The notes below the pieces were generated by a model. That model was not told the DNA's origin. It saw only the letters and a program-made list of their open reading frames with translations, and ran no database searches. Of a stretch of DNA of 30,290 bases, positions 1 through 8,129 are shown in pieces. The translations under genes and the position numbers were made by a program. The stretch covers positions 1 to 30,290 of the forward strand of contig CANLHC010000003.1 in assembly GCA_947490625.1 (NCBI GenBank). Reading direction: 5' to 3'. Every line of letters starts with the position of its first letter. The stretch's first letter is position 1. The DNA is from Candidatus Nanopelagicaceae bacterium (GTDB lineage: Bacteria; Actinomycetota; Actinomycetes; Nanopelagicales; Nanopelagicaceae).

Positions 1-608
1 CCCGATGATTTACTCATCTTGGAAGTCGGCTCTTGAATATCATTAATCTTCGCGCCAGCTTTTAAAATATATGCTTCAGGAAGAGTGAAGGTATCGCCAT
101 AGCGAGCATTAAAGCGACCGGCAAGATCTCGCGTCAGTTCGATATGTTGGCGCTGATCTTCGCCCACTGGAACAAGGTTGGCCTGATAGAGAAGAATGTC
201 GGCGGCCTGGAGCATTGGGTATGTAAACAATCCCACTCGCGCAGAATCAGAACCTACCTTGGCTGATTTATCTTTAAATTGCGTCATACGACTTGCTTCA
301 CCAAAACCGGCTAAGCACTCCATAATCCAACCCAGCTGGTTATGTTGTGGAACTTGAGATTGGATAAAGAGCGTTGACTTATCTGGTGAGATTCCAAGAG
401 CTAAGAGTTGAGCCGCTGATGCGAGAGTGCGCTGGCGTAAAAGTGCGGGATCGGTCTCGATCGTAAGTGCATGGAGATCAACAATGCAGTAAAACGTATC
501 GTGTGAATCTTGCAGCTCTACCCACTGCTTAACGGCGCCAAGATAATTACCCAGGTGGAAAGAGTCACTCGTTGGTTGAATGCCTGATAGAACTCTCTTC
601 GCGCTCAT
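1..608 (-). CDS. trpS: Tryptophan--tRNA ligase (partial, N-terminal part)
   Basis: Class I aminoacyl-tRNA synthetase that charges tRNA-Trp in the cytoplasm. The reading frame starts at the ATG at 608 and stays open to the window edge, giving 202 codons of an enzyme usually about 330-340 residues long, so the C-terminal third is missing. Visible hallmarks: an opening MSAKRVLSGIQPTSDSFHLG with the HIGH-type signature as HLGN near residues 18-21; the segment GWIMECLAGFGEASRMTQFK; and KMSKS at residues 197-201 (bases 6-20) almost at the edge. The gene lies 20 bp downstream of the CorC-like gene on the same strand and could be co-transcribed with it. No clear Shine-Dalgarno precedes the ATG. Identification is firm; only the missing end is unseen. 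Confidence 0.95.
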   Translation of the reverse strand, partial: MSAKRVLSGIQPTSDSFHLGNYLGAVKQWVELQDSHDTFYCIVDLHALTIETDPALLRQRTLASAAQLLALGISPDKSTLFIQSQVPQHNQLGWIMECLAGFGEASRMTQFKDKSAKVGSDSARVGLFTYPMLQAADILLYQANLVPVGEDQRQHIELTRDLAGRFNARYGDTFTLPEAYILKAGAKINDIQEPTSKMSKSS

Positions 609-628
609 GTATGTAATTCTCGCATGAA

Positions 629-1924
629 TCAGGAGTTTCTTGAGATCAAGAGACGCCCTGCACGCTTACCTTCCATAGTCAGCACAGAGATCCGAATTCC
701 ATTGATATTGACGACATCACCGACCACTGGAATACGTCCCAAGAAGTGCATGACGAAGCCACTAGTGGTCTCATACGGACCCTCAGGGATCTCAATTCCT
801 GAGTCATCTAACAGGTCTTCAATCGAGATTAACCCATCAACCTCGAAATCACCTGTTCGCTCTTCGAGAGTGACTTCCTCGTCTTCATCATCATATTCAT
901 CGCGGATATCACCGATCAGGCACTCAACTAAATCTTCAAGAGTGATGATTCCATCTGTGCCGCCATACTCGTCTAAGACGATCGCAAGATGTTGGCGTTG
1001 GTTACGCATCTCTGTGAGAGCAGGGAGCACACCTTTGGTACCCGGTAAAAACATGACAGCGCGAACAAGTTCCTGAATCTTTCCACCGGCGCTGACTAGA
1101 GATGTGTCAAGCAAGTCGCGCACGTGGATAAATCCGATAACCTCATCGGTAGAACCCTGAACAACCGGGTAACGCGAATGCGCTTTATCAACTGCCAAAT
1201 TGATTGCCTTACCGACAGTGAGTGAGGCATCGATGAAATCTACTTCAGTACGCGGAACCATCACCTCGTGGATCTGTCTTTCAGAGGCGTTGAAAACTTC
1301 TTCAACAATGTCGCGCTCTTCATCAGTTAAGGCTGCATGCCCTGCGACAAGATCGAGTAACTCTTCTTCAGACATAGCCGTGCGTTGTTCATGTGGATCA
1401 ATTCCAAAGATCCGTACGACAAAATTTGTGGAATGCGAAAGTAGCCAGATTACCGGCCTAAAAACTTTCGCGGTGAAATCAATCAAGTCAGCAAATGCGA
1501 GCGCAATCGGTTCGGTACGAGAAAGTGCCAATCGCTTCGGTACTAATTCACCGAAGACAAGAGAGAAATAGGCAATGATCAATGTGATACCAACGAGTGA
1601 GAATATTCGCGCAGCCCCAGTGGTAAGCCCTAGATCCTCCAGCCATGGAATTACATACCGTCCCAGGCGTTCTGCTCCGAGGGCCGCTGATAAAAATCCA
1701 CTGACGGTGACACCGATCTGAACAGCGCCTAGAAGTCGGTTGGGATTAGATGCGAGGAAGGCGACCTTTGCGCCGCGACGACCTTTGCTCGCCATCTGCT
1801 TGATCTGGCTCTCGCGCAGGGAGATCAGGGCGATCTCGGCGGCGACGAAGAGGGCGCTTAGGGTAACCAGCAGGGCAACTATCCCCAGATCCCCTAAAAG
1901 TGAGCTAAACGAGTGGCTCTCCAT
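629..1924 (-). CDS. CorC/HlyC (CNNM) family membrane protein with CBS pair
   Basis: A 431-residue membrane protein with the CNNM architecture: an N-terminal DUF21 transmembrane domain (about residues 8-180), a CBS pair (about 215-340) and a C-terminal CorC_HlyC domain (about 350-430). DUF21 shows hydrophobic segments starting LGIVALLVTLSALFVAAEIA and the family stretch FGELVPKRLAL. The CBS linker carries the typical VMVPRTEVDFIDA and LDEYGGTDGIITLEDLVE motifs. Members are linked to Mg2+/Co2+ efflux and are often mis-named haemolysins. Transport direction and ion cannot be read from sequence. It is divergent from msiK across 131 bp. The ATG at 1924 has no Shine-Dalgarno, but a TAGACT box lies 9 nt upstream, consistent with a nearly leaderless mRNA. 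Confidence 0.9.
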   Translation of the reverse strand: MESHSFSSLLGDLGIVALLVTLSALFVAAEIALISLRESQIKQMASKGRRGAKVAFLASNPNRLLGAVQIGVTVSGFLSAALGAERLGRYVIPWLEDLGLTTGAARIFSLVGITLIIAYFSLVFGELVPKRLALSRTEPIALAFADLIDFTAKVFRPVIWLLSHSTNFVVRIFGIDPHEQRTAMSEEELLDLVAGHAALTDEERDIVEEVFNASERQIHEVMVPRTEVDFIDASLTVGKAINLAVDKAHSRYPVVQGSTDEVIGFIHVRDLLDTSLVSAGGKIQELVRAVMFLPGTKGVLPALTEMRNQRQHLAIVLDEYGGTDGIITLEDLVECLIGDIRDEYDDEDEEVTLEERTGDFEVDGLISIEDLLDDSGIEIPEGPYETTSGFVMHFLGRIPVVGDVVNINGIRISVLTMEGKRAGRLLISRNS

Positions 1925-1933
1925 GGTGGTTAA

Positions 1934-1939
1934 AGTCTA
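1934..1939 (-). promoter_or_regulatory. Candidate -10 box of the CorC-like gene (TAGACT)
   Basis: TAGACT on the minus strand, with 9 nt between it and the ATG at 1924. The same hexamer precedes pcrA and guaB at 7 and 6 nt. A start point 6-7 nt downstream of the box would leave a leader of only a few bases, which fits the absence of a Shine-Dalgarno. This is inferred from pattern only; no clear -35 was identified. Confidence 0.45.
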
Positions 1940-1983
1940 CAGAGTCCTCTTCCATTTATCCCCACCTTGTCGTAGCCTTCACC

Positions 1984-2039
1984 TGCCTGCCAACCGGTAG
2001 GCACCTTCATCCTCGGACCGTCGGGCACGTACCTGCCCG
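1984..2039 (+). promoter_or_regulatory. Two consecutive hairpins in the msiK leader
   Basis: Two inverted repeats lie between the divergent starts and the msiK ribosome binding site. Hairpin 1 (1984-2003) pairs TGCCTGCC with GGTAGGCA, 8 bp with one G-T pair and loop AACC. Hairpin 2 (2022-2039) pairs CGGGCA with TGCCCG around a 6-nt loop and ends 4 nt before the AAGGAG at 2043-2048. A weak TTCCAT-17-TAGCCT promoter (1950-1978) would start transcription just at hairpin 1. They could be an operator pair or an RNA leader. No known riboswitch class was recognised. Confidence 0.4.
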
Positions 2040-2055
2040 GAGAAGGAGTTGCCAC

Positions 2056-3171
2056 ATGGCATCTGTCACATTTGAAGCAGCATCACGTATCTATCCAGGA
2101 ACAACAGCACCAGCTGTCGACAAGCTCAACCTTGTTGTCAACGATGGAGAGTTCTTAGTACTCGTTGGACCATCAGGTTGCGGAAAGTCAACATCACTTC
2201 GTATGTTGGCTGGTCTTGAAGAGATCGATGCTGGTCGTATTCTCATCGGCGATAAAGATGTAACTAACGTTGCACCAAAAGATCGCGACATCGCAATGGT
2301 CTTCCAGTCCTACGCGCTCTACCCACACATGACTGTGGCTGAGAACATGGGATTTGCTCTCAAGATTGCAGGAAAGTCAAAGGAAGAGCGCGATAAGCGC
2401 GTCCGTGAAGCTGCAAAGTTGCTCGATCTCGAGCCATACCTTGATCGCAAGCCAAAGGCGCTTTCAGGCGGACAACGCCAGCGCGTTGCTATGGGTCGCG
2501 CAATTGTTCGCGAACCTCAGGTCTTCCTTATGGATGAACCACTCTCAAACCTTGATGCGAAGTTGCGTGTAGCAACTCGTACACAGATCGCCGCTCTACA
2601 GCGTCGCCTTGGAATCACCACTGTTTACGTAACACACGACCAGGTTGAAGCTATGACCATGGGTGATCGCGTAGCAGTTCTTAAGGATGGCTTGCTACAG
2701 CAAGTTGATACACCACGTAATCTCTATGACAACCCAGCAAACGCATTCGTTGCCGGATTTATCGGTTCACCAGCGATGAACTTGCTTACAGCTCCAGTAG
2801 TGGGCGGTAAGGCAAAGCTGGGTACAGCTCCAGTAGTGGGCGGTAAGGCAAAGCTGGGAGATCTCAACATTGATGTACCAGCTTCAGCTGGATCCTCTGT
2901 CACCGTCGGTGTACGTCCAGAAGGATTCGCTCCAGCATCAACTGGCTTTAATGTTCTTGTAGAAGTTGTAGAAGAGCTTGGCTCAGATGCATTTGTCTAC
3001 GGAAAGCCTGCAGATACTTCAGTGAAGTTCGCAAATGCCACTGATGAAGGCGCTCAGGTAATCGTGCGTTGGGATCCAAAGAACCCACCACGTCCTGGTC
3101 AGACAATCACAGTCACAGCCCAGCAGGCTTCAGTACACCTCTTCAATGCAACAACTGGAGAGCGTATCTAA
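2056..3171 (+). CDS. msiK: MsiK-type multi-sugar ABC transporter ATPase (MalK/UgpC family)
   Basis: Cytoplasmic ATPase that energises sugar ABC importers. Over the nucleotide-binding domain it closely resembles Streptomyces MsiK, a single ATPase serving several sugar permeases; no permease or binding protein lies beside it here, which fits that shared role. Visible: Walker A GPSGCGKS (residues 38-45), Q-loop MVFQSYALYPHM, signature LSGGQRQ, Walker B FLMDEPLSNLD, H-loop VTHDQ, then the OB-fold regulatory domain. AAGGAG 7 nt before the ATG decides the start. Residues 245-256 and 257-268 are an exact 12-residue tandem duplication, TAPVVGGKAKLG twice, just after the conserved GFIGSPAMNLL where the regulatory domain begins. 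The gene ends 12 bp before a strong terminator. Confidence 0.93.
   Translation: MASVTFEAASRIYPGTTAPAVDKLNLVVNDGEFLVLVGPSGCGKSTSLRMLAGLEEIDAGRILIGDKDVTNVAPKDRDIAMVFQSYALYPHMTVAENMGFALKIAGKSKEERDKRVREAAKLLDLEPYLDRKPKALSGGQRQRVAMGRAIVREPQVFLMDEPLSNLDAKLRVATRTQIAALQRRLGITTVYVTHDQVEAMTMGDRVAVLKDGLLQQVDTPRNLYDNPANAFVAGFIGSPAMNLLTAPVVGGKAKLGTAPVVGGKAKLGDLNIDVPASAGSSVTVGVRPEGFAPASTGFNVLVEVVEELGSDAFVYGKPADTSVKFANATDEGAQVIVRWDPKNPPRPGQTITVTAQQASVHLFNATTGERI
2787..2858 (+). repeat. Exact 36-bp in-frame tandem duplication in msiK
   Basis: Two identical 36-bp units, 2787-2822 and 2823-2858, add 12 residues to the linker into the MalK-like regulatory domain. No base differs between copies, so the duplication is either very recent, under active slippage or an assembly artefact. 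Relatives of this family would be expected to carry only one copy, since the flanking sequence joins naturally with one. Confidence 0.95.
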
Positions 3172-3183
3172 ACCGCTTTAAAT

Positions 3184-3215
3184 AAAAAACCCGCCGGATA
3201 TCCGGCGGGTTTTTT
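3184..3215. terminator. Bidirectional terminator between msiK and icd
   Basis: A perfect 32-bp palindrome: A6, then CCCGCCGG, central ATAT, CCGGCGGG, then T6. It gives a GC-rich stem with a U-tract on either strand. It sits between the convergent msiK (stop at 3171) and icd (stop at 3237), so it can end both transcripts. Confidence 0.95.
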
Positions 3216-3236
3216 ATTACTCTTTTTTTGTGAAGG

Positions 3237-4451
3237 TTAAGCCATCGCCTTCTTAAGGTTCTCATCGATAGAGTTTAAGAACTCTTGAGTGGTCTGCCAC
3301 GGAGCATCACGAGAGATCAACAGTGCTAGATCTTTTGTCATCTTTCCCTGCTCTACCGTCTCAATACAGACTCGCTCGAGTGTCTTTGCAAAATCAGCAA
3401 GCGCCGTATTGTTATCGAGCTTGGCACGGTGTGCCAGACCTTGTGTCCACGCAAAGATTGATGCGATCGGATTAGTTGATGTCGCCTTACCTGCCTGGTG
3501 ATCACGATAATGGCGCGTCACAGTTCCGTGCGCAGCCTCTGATTCACAGATCTTTCCATCTGGTGTCATCAGTACCGAGGTCATTAATCCGAGTGAACCA
3601 TACCCTTGTGCGACGGTATCTGATTGAACGTCACCATCGTAGTTCTTACAGGCCCACACATATCCACCATCCATACGCAAAGACATAGCGACCATGTCAT
3701 CGATGAGGCGATGCTCATACCAAATACCGGCAGCATCGAAATCCTTTTTGAACTCTGCTTCGAAGATCTCCTGGAAAATATCCTTGAATCGACCATCGTA
3801 GGCCTTAAGGATTGTGTTCTTTGTCGAGAGATAGACAGGGAACTTGCGTAGTAATCCGTAATTAAGAGATGCGCGTGCGAAATCGCGAATTGAGTCATCG
3901 ACGTTATACATCGCCATCGCAACACCGGATGATTTGAAGTCAAAGACTTCAAGATTCATCGCTTCTCCGCCGCCTTCTGGAACGTAAGAAAGGGTGAGCT
4001 TTCCAGGACCAGGAACCTTGATGTCAGTTGCCTTGTACTGATCGCCAAATGCATGGCGGCCGATAACAATTGGCTTAGTCCAATGTGGGACAAGTCTTGG
4101 AACGTTGCTGATAATAATTGGTTCGCGGAAAATTACGCCGCCGAGGATGTTGCGGATTGTTCCGTTGGGAGACTTCCACATCTTCTTCAAGCCAAACTCT
4201 TCAACACGAGCCTCATCAGGTGTGATTGTTGCGCACTTAATACCCACGCCATGCTTTTGGATAGCACGTGCAGCATCGATAGTGACTTGATCATCGGTTG
4301 CATCACGGTGCTCCATACCGAGGTCGTAATATTCAAGATTGACATCAAGGTAAGGAAGGATCAGTGAATCCTTGATGAACTGCCACATAATGCGGGTCAT
4401 TTCATCGCCATCAAGTTCTACAACAGTTCCTTCAACTTTAATCTTGCTCAT
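3237..4451 (-). CDS. icd: Isocitrate dehydrogenase (NADP+), eukaryote-like dimeric type
   Basis: Oxidative decarboxylation of isocitrate to 2-oxoglutarate in the TCA cycle, yielding NADPH. The 404-residue length and sequence match the dimeric class related to eukaryotic IDH1/IDH2, not the E. coli type: N-terminal VVELDGDEMTRIMW, the substrate loop WKSPNGTIRNILGG, VIGRHAFGDQYKATD, YDGDVQSDTVAQGYGSLGL, and SEAAHGTVTRHYR near the coenzyme site. It is the last gene of the co-directional run, 49 bp after mdh, and has its own Shine-Dalgarno (AAGGAAG). The leader contains a 15-bp stretch also found in the groES leader. Transcription ends at the palindrome at 3184-3215. Confidence 0.95.
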   Translation of the reverse strand: MSKIKVEGTVVELDGDEMTRIMWQFIKDSLILPYLDVNLEYYDLGMEHRDATDDQVTIDAARAIQKHGVGIKCATITPDEARVEEFGLKKMWKSPNGTIRNILGGVIFREPIIISNVPRLVPHWTKPIVIGRHAFGDQYKATDIKVPGPGKLTLSYVPEGGGEAMNLEVFDFKSSGVAMAMYNVDDSIRDFARASLNYGLLRKFPVYLSTKNTILKAYDGRFKDIFQEIFEAEFKKDFDAAGIWYEHRLIDDMVAMSLRMDGGYVWACKNYDGDVQSDTVAQGYGSLGLMTSVLMTPDGKICESEAAHGTVTRHYRDHQAGKATSTNPIASIFAWTQGLAHRAKLDNNTALADFAKTLERVCIETVEQGKMTKDLALLISRDAPWQTTQEFLNSIDENLKKAMA

Positions 4452-4500
4452 TTTCTTCCTTTACTGTGAGTACGAGAGTTTTCTATTCTTATCGTGATGC

Positions 4501-5451
4501 TTAAAGTGTGAGGACATCTGCTTGCTTAGCGCGAACAGCTTCTGCAGCTTCCTTGAGGGAGGCTAGCTCTGATTCCGTCAACTCTGTTTGAACAACTTTC
4601 TTCACACCTTCGCGGCCAATGGATGCTTCGACTCCGAGATAGACGCCGGTAATTCCGTACTCACCATCTACCCAAGCACAGACAGGCATCACCGCACCTG
4701 AATCTTCAATTACGGCCTTAGCCATACGAGCAGCTGCAGCCGATGGTGCGTAGTAAGCAGAACCTGTCTTAAGTAGGGCCACTACTTCGCCGCCACCATT
4801 ACGTGTGCGCACAACTAATTCTTCGATCTCTTCGGCAGATAACTTCTCAGATAGCGCAACACCGTTAACTGTGCAACGACTTGGAACTGGGACCATGGTG
4901 TCTCCATGTGAGCCAAGTGTCAGTGTCTTTACAGAAGAAACTGGTACTGAGAGTTTTTCAGCGACAAAATTGGTAAAGCGAGCGGTATCGAGCATTCCAG
5001 CCTGACCCATGACGCGATTCTTTGGGAAATTGGTTGCAATCTGTGTCAACGCTGTCATCTCATCGAGTGGATTCGAGACCACAATGATGACTGCTTGCGG
5101 AGAGTGCTTAGCAATATTTTCTGCGACCCCGCGAACGATGCCTGCATTGACGCCAATCAAATCCATACGGCTCATACCCGGCTTGCGTGGAAGGCCTGCA
5201 GTGATAACAACTACATCTGAATTTGCTGTCGCTTCGTATCCCCCGCCATCGGCTGTTGTAGTTGCACCGATAATTTTGGTTTCAAAGCCCTCGATCGAGC
5301 GAGATTGATTCATATCGAGTGCGAGACCTTCTGGTTTGCCTTCAAGAATATCTGTCAGGACAACGGTGTCGAAGATGTTGTATTCAGCTAAACGAAGTGC
5401 TGTGGTTGATCCGTAGAAACCTGCTCCGACAACTGTGACTTTCTTTGCCAT
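4501..5451 (-). CDS. mdh: Malate dehydrogenase (LDH-like class)
   Basis: NAD-dependent interconversion of malate and oxaloacetate in the TCA cycle. The 316-residue protein is of the lactate-dehydrogenase-like MDH class. It shows the Rossmann motif GAGFYG (residues 9-14), the NAD-selecting Asp34 in VLTDI, the active-site loop AGLPRKPGMSRMDL with Arg89 and Arg95 that select a dicarboxylic substrate, VVSNPLD, substrate-binding Arg158 in GMLDTARF, and catalytic His182 in GSHGDTM. Arg at the specificity position favours malate over lactate. AGAGG lies about 8 nt before the ATG. It sits between DUF3017 and icd on the same strand, so malate and isocitrate oxidation are likely co-expressed. Confidence 0.95.
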   Translation of the reverse strand: MAKKVTVVGAGFYGSTTALRLAEYNIFDTVVLTDILEGKPEGLALDMNQSRSIEGFETKIIGATTTADGGGYEATANSDVVVITAGLPRKPGMSRMDLIGVNAGIVRGVAENIAKHSPQAVIIVVSNPLDEMTALTQIATNFPKNRVMGQAGMLDTARFTNFVAEKLSVPVSSVKTLTLGSHGDTMVPVPSRCTVNGVALSEKLSAEEIEELVVRTRNGGGEVVALLKTGSAYYAPSAAAARMAKAVIEDSGAVMPVCAWVDGEYGITGVYLGVEASIGREGVKKVVQTELTESELASLKEAAEAVRAKQADVLTL

Positions 5452-5508
5452 GTATCAAACCTCTTATAAAGTGAGTGGGGCTAACGATGCAGCCGATTGA
5501 GCGTAATC

Positions 5509-5736
5509 CTACAACCCACGCGGGAGGGCTATTGCCATGGCGAAAAGTGATATTGCAATCACAAGTGGCAGGTAGGTGGCAATCATCCCCCGATGGGGTG
5601 CGTTTTTTCGCCCCGCCAGGATGATGACACCCATTGCAAGGGCGATCACGACCGCACCGACACGAATCAATGAGAAGAATCCAGCGATCACTCCAATGAC
5701 TAGTGATAGGTACGCAATCTTAAGCGAGAGAGTCAT
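5509..5736 (-). CDS. DUF3017-type small membrane protein
   Basis: A 75-residue protein with about three hydrophobic segments: roughly residues 5-22, 24-42 and 53-72. The ATG directly abuts the folD stop codon, so it is almost surely translated from the folD mRNA. A short membrane protein of the DUF3017 family occupies the same position after folD in other actinobacteria, which is the main basis for the name. Function is unknown. A basic loop RKNAPHRGM separates the second and third segments. It could instead be an unrelated small membrane protein in the same slot. Confidence 0.75.
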   Translation of the reverse strand: MTLSLKIAYLSLVIGVIAGFFSLIRVGAVVIALAMGVIILAGRKNAPHRGMIATYLPLVIAISLFAMAIALPRGL

Positions 5737-6579
5737 TTACCTTTCACTCGCTTCGACGACATTCTGTAAAAGCATGGCCCGTGTCATTGGCCCAACCCCA
5801 CCAGGCATCGGTGAGATAAAACGTGCTCGCTCGTGTGCGCCCGGATCAATATCCCCAATTAATCCAGCTTCTGTGCGTGAAATTCCAACATCAACAAGAA
5901 CTGCACCTTCTTTAATCATATGTGCCTTAAGAAAATGTGGCACACCAATTGCAGCAATGACAATATCTGCTCGAAGGGTGTGAGCAGTCAGATCTTTTGT
6001 GCCTGTATGCGTCAGAGTTACTGTGGCATTTTCCTGACGGCGCGTTAGGAGTAAGCCGAGTGGGCGACCCACGGTAATGCCGCGACCAATTACAACAACT
6101 TCTGCACCATTAAGTGGGATTGCATAATGGCTCAGAAGTTCGACAATTGCTCGTGGGGTACACGGCAGTGGCGCATCATAGCCAGCAACAAGTCGACCAA
6201 GATTAATTGGATGAAGACCATCAGCATCTTTAGCAGGATCAATCGCCTCAAGAATTTCTTGAGTATTAATCCCCCGCGGCATAGGAAGTTGAACGATATA
6301 TCCAGTGCACTCAGATGCCGCGTTGAGATCTTTTACTGCGGCCAATACATCGCTCTGGGTGGCATTTGCAGGAAGATCTATTCGAATAGATGCGATCCCT
6401 ACTTCTTTGCAATCGCGATGTTTGCCGCCAACATAAGAGTGTGAGCCGGGATCATCGCCCACCAAAATAGTTCCAAGTCCAGGAACTTTTCCAGCTTTTT
6501 TAAGGTGAGCGGTTCGTTGCGCTAAATCTTTCTTAACCGAGGCAGCTAGGGATTTACCATCAAGAATCTGCGCACTCAT
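5737..6579 (-). CDS. folD: Bifunctional methylene-THF dehydrogenase / methenyl-THF cyclohydrolase
   Basis: Converts 5,10-methylene-THF to 10-formyl-THF in the cytosol, supplying the formyl donor used by the adjacent purN and purH. At 280 residues it has the normal family length. Visible: the catalytic Tyr-Lys region SYVGGKHRDCKEVGI, the substrate motif QLPMPRGIN, PCTPRAIVELL, the nucleotide-binding GRGITVGRPLG (a variant of the usual GRSxIVGxP), and the C-terminal MPGGVGPMT. It lies 17 bp after purH. No Shine-Dalgarno is present. TAGAAT, 6 nt before the ATG, suggests a leaderless transcript in addition to read-through from purH. Confidence 0.96.
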   Translation of the reverse strand: MSAQILDGKSLAASVKKDLAQRTAHLKKAGKVPGLGTILVGDDPGSHSYVGGKHRDCKEVGIASIRIDLPANATQSDVLAAVKDLNAASECTGYIVQLPMPRGINTQEILEAIDPAKDADGLHPINLGRLVAGYDAPLPCTPRAIVELLSHYAIPLNGAEVVVIGRGITVGRPLGLLLTRRQENATVTLTHTGTKDLTAHTLRADIVIAAIGVPHFLKAHMIKEGAVLVDVGISRTEAGLIGDIDPGAHERARFISPMPGGVGPMTRAMLLQNVVEASER

Positions 6580-6585
6580 ATCTAT

Positions 6586-6591
6586 ATTCTA
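6586..6591 (-). promoter_or_regulatory. Candidate -10 box for leaderless folD (TAGAAT)
   Basis: TAGAAT lies 6 nt upstream of the folD ATG, inside the 17-bp purH-folD gap. It is close to the consensus TATAAT and at the distance that puts the start point on or next to the ATG. No Shine-Dalgarno competes. An internal promoter here would let folD be expressed apart from purine synthesis. Confidence 0.5.
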
Positions 6592-6596
6592 ACCGC

Positions 6597-8129
6597 TCAG
6601 GCGTGTGAGAAATGTCGAGTACCCGTGAAGAACATCGCCACACCAGCAGCTTGAGCGGCCGCGATTATCTCTTCATCTCGAATACTTCCACCTGGTGCGA
6701 CCACAGCGATCACACCAGCACGAAGCAGAATTTCGAGCCCATCTGCAAAGGGGAAGAAGGCATCACTTGCTGCCACAGTGCCAACTACTCGATCACCAGC
6801 ACGATCAACTGCCAGTTTTGCGCTATCCACTCGATTGACTTGCCCCATTCCAATTCCAATGGATGCTCCATTTTTTGCGAGAAGAATTGCATTGCTTTTT
6901 ACTGCGCGAACGCTACGCCAAGCAAATTCAAGATCTGCTAAAACTTCAGGGGCGAGAGCATCTCCTGAGACTTGCTTCCAACCATCGGTGCTATCTCCTG
7001 GAGCGTTAATCAAGTCGGTCTCTTGTAGCAAAGCTCCCCCAGAGACGGGGCGAAGTTCGACCTTGCTCAGCTGAGTTTCGGTACACGTCAAAATTCGTAT
7101 CGATGGCTTCTTTGATAACACTTCTATCGCGCCATCTTCATAGCCAGGTGCAATCACAACTTCAGTAAAAATTTCTGCGAGAGCGTGAGCCATCTCTAGC
7201 GTTACTTTTCTATTTGCTGCAACAACTCCACCAAAGGCAGATACTGGGTCGCAGAGATGAGCTGCTTTGTAGGCTTGCGAAATGGTCTGGCCCACTGCAA
7301 TTCCACATGGATTAGCGTGTTTGATAATCGCCACACAAGGAGCGCTGTGATCAAGGGCTGCTCGCCAAGCAGCATCTGCATCGGTGTAGTTATTAAATGA
7401 CATCTCTTTGCCGTGATGCTGCACTGCACCAACGATTCCGCCCGATGAGCTTCGGTAGATTGCTGCCTCTTGATGAGGATTCTCCCCGTAGCGCAGCGAA
7501 CTTTCTTTCTTATAAATCTGGCCAAACCAATCTGGAATCCCTTGCGATGAGCCAAGCCAGGTAGCAATGGCCAGGTCATACTCTGCTGTGACTCTAAAAA
7601 CTTCTAGGGCAAGCTCACGTCGCTCTTCACCGCTAAATCCACCGCTAGCAAGAGCCTTCACGACCAATGGATACTGCTGTGGGCTACTAATTACTGCAAC
7701 GCTTCCGTGATTTTTTCCAGCGCCTCGTAACATCGATGGACCGCCGATATCGATCTGTTCTATACATTGCTCAAAGCTGGCACCTGATGCAATTGTTTCG
7801 GCGAATGGATATAAATTAATAATCACAAGATCAAAAGGTGCGATATCAAGATCAGCAATTGCTTTGAGATGATCAGGATTATTCTGATCGGCCAAAATCC
7901 CTGAATGAATACGAGGGTGAAGAGTTTTTACACGACCGCCCATGATTTCAGGGAACCCGGTATACGCGCTGACATCGGTGACAGCGATTCCAGCATCACG
8001 CAAAGTTGCGGCCGTAGATCCCGTCGAGAGAATCTCAACCTGAGCATTCTGCAACGCATGACCTAGTTCAACGAGTCCGGTCTTGTCATAGACGCTTACC
8101 AATGCGCGCTTGATGATCTTTTTCGTCAT
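6597..8129 (-). CDS. purH: Bifunctional AICAR transformylase / IMP cyclohydrolase
   Basis: Catalyses the last two steps of de novo IMP synthesis: formylation of AICAR with 10-formyl-THF, then ring closure. The 510-residue protein has the N-terminal MGS-like cyclohydrolase domain (ALVSVYDKTGLVELG, EILSTGSTAATL, GGRVKTLHPRIHSGIL) and the C-terminal transformylase domain with RYGENPHQEAA and the catalytic KHANPCG. The start overlaps the purN stop by 4 bp (ATGA), so the two are translationally coupled. Its formyl donor is made by folD immediately downstream and its product IMP feeds the guaB-guaA cluster further along the window. Confidence 0.97.
   Translation of the reverse strand: MTKKIIKRALVSVYDKTGLVELGHALQNAQVEILSTGSTAATLRDAGIAVTDVSAYTGFPEIMGGRVKTLHPRIHSGILADQNNPDHLKAIADLDIAPFDLVIINLYPFAETIASGASFEQCIEQIDIGGPSMLRGAGKNHGSVAVISSPQQYPLVVKALASGGFSGEERRELALEVFRVTAEYDLAIATWLGSSQGIPDWFGQIYKKESSLRYGENPHQEAAIYRSSSGGIVGAVQHHGKEMSFNNYTDADAAWRAALDHSAPCVAIIKHANPCGIAVGQTISQAYKAAHLCDPVSAFGGVVAANRKVTLEMAHALAEIFTEVVIAPGYEDGAIEVLSKKPSIRILTCTETQLSKVELRPVSGGALLQETDLINAPGDSTDGWKQVSGDALAPEVLADLEFAWRSVRAVKSNAILLAKNGASIGIGMGQVNRVDSAKLAVDRAGDRVVGTVAASDAFFPFADGLEILLRAGVIAVVAPGGSIRDEEIIAAAQAAGVAMFFTGTRHFSHA

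Noticed and set aside
629..1924. Haemolysin or toxin function for the CorC-like gene
   Set aside because: The haemolysin label in this family is historical; DUF21-CBS-CorC architecture indicates a membrane transport or ion homeostasis protein.
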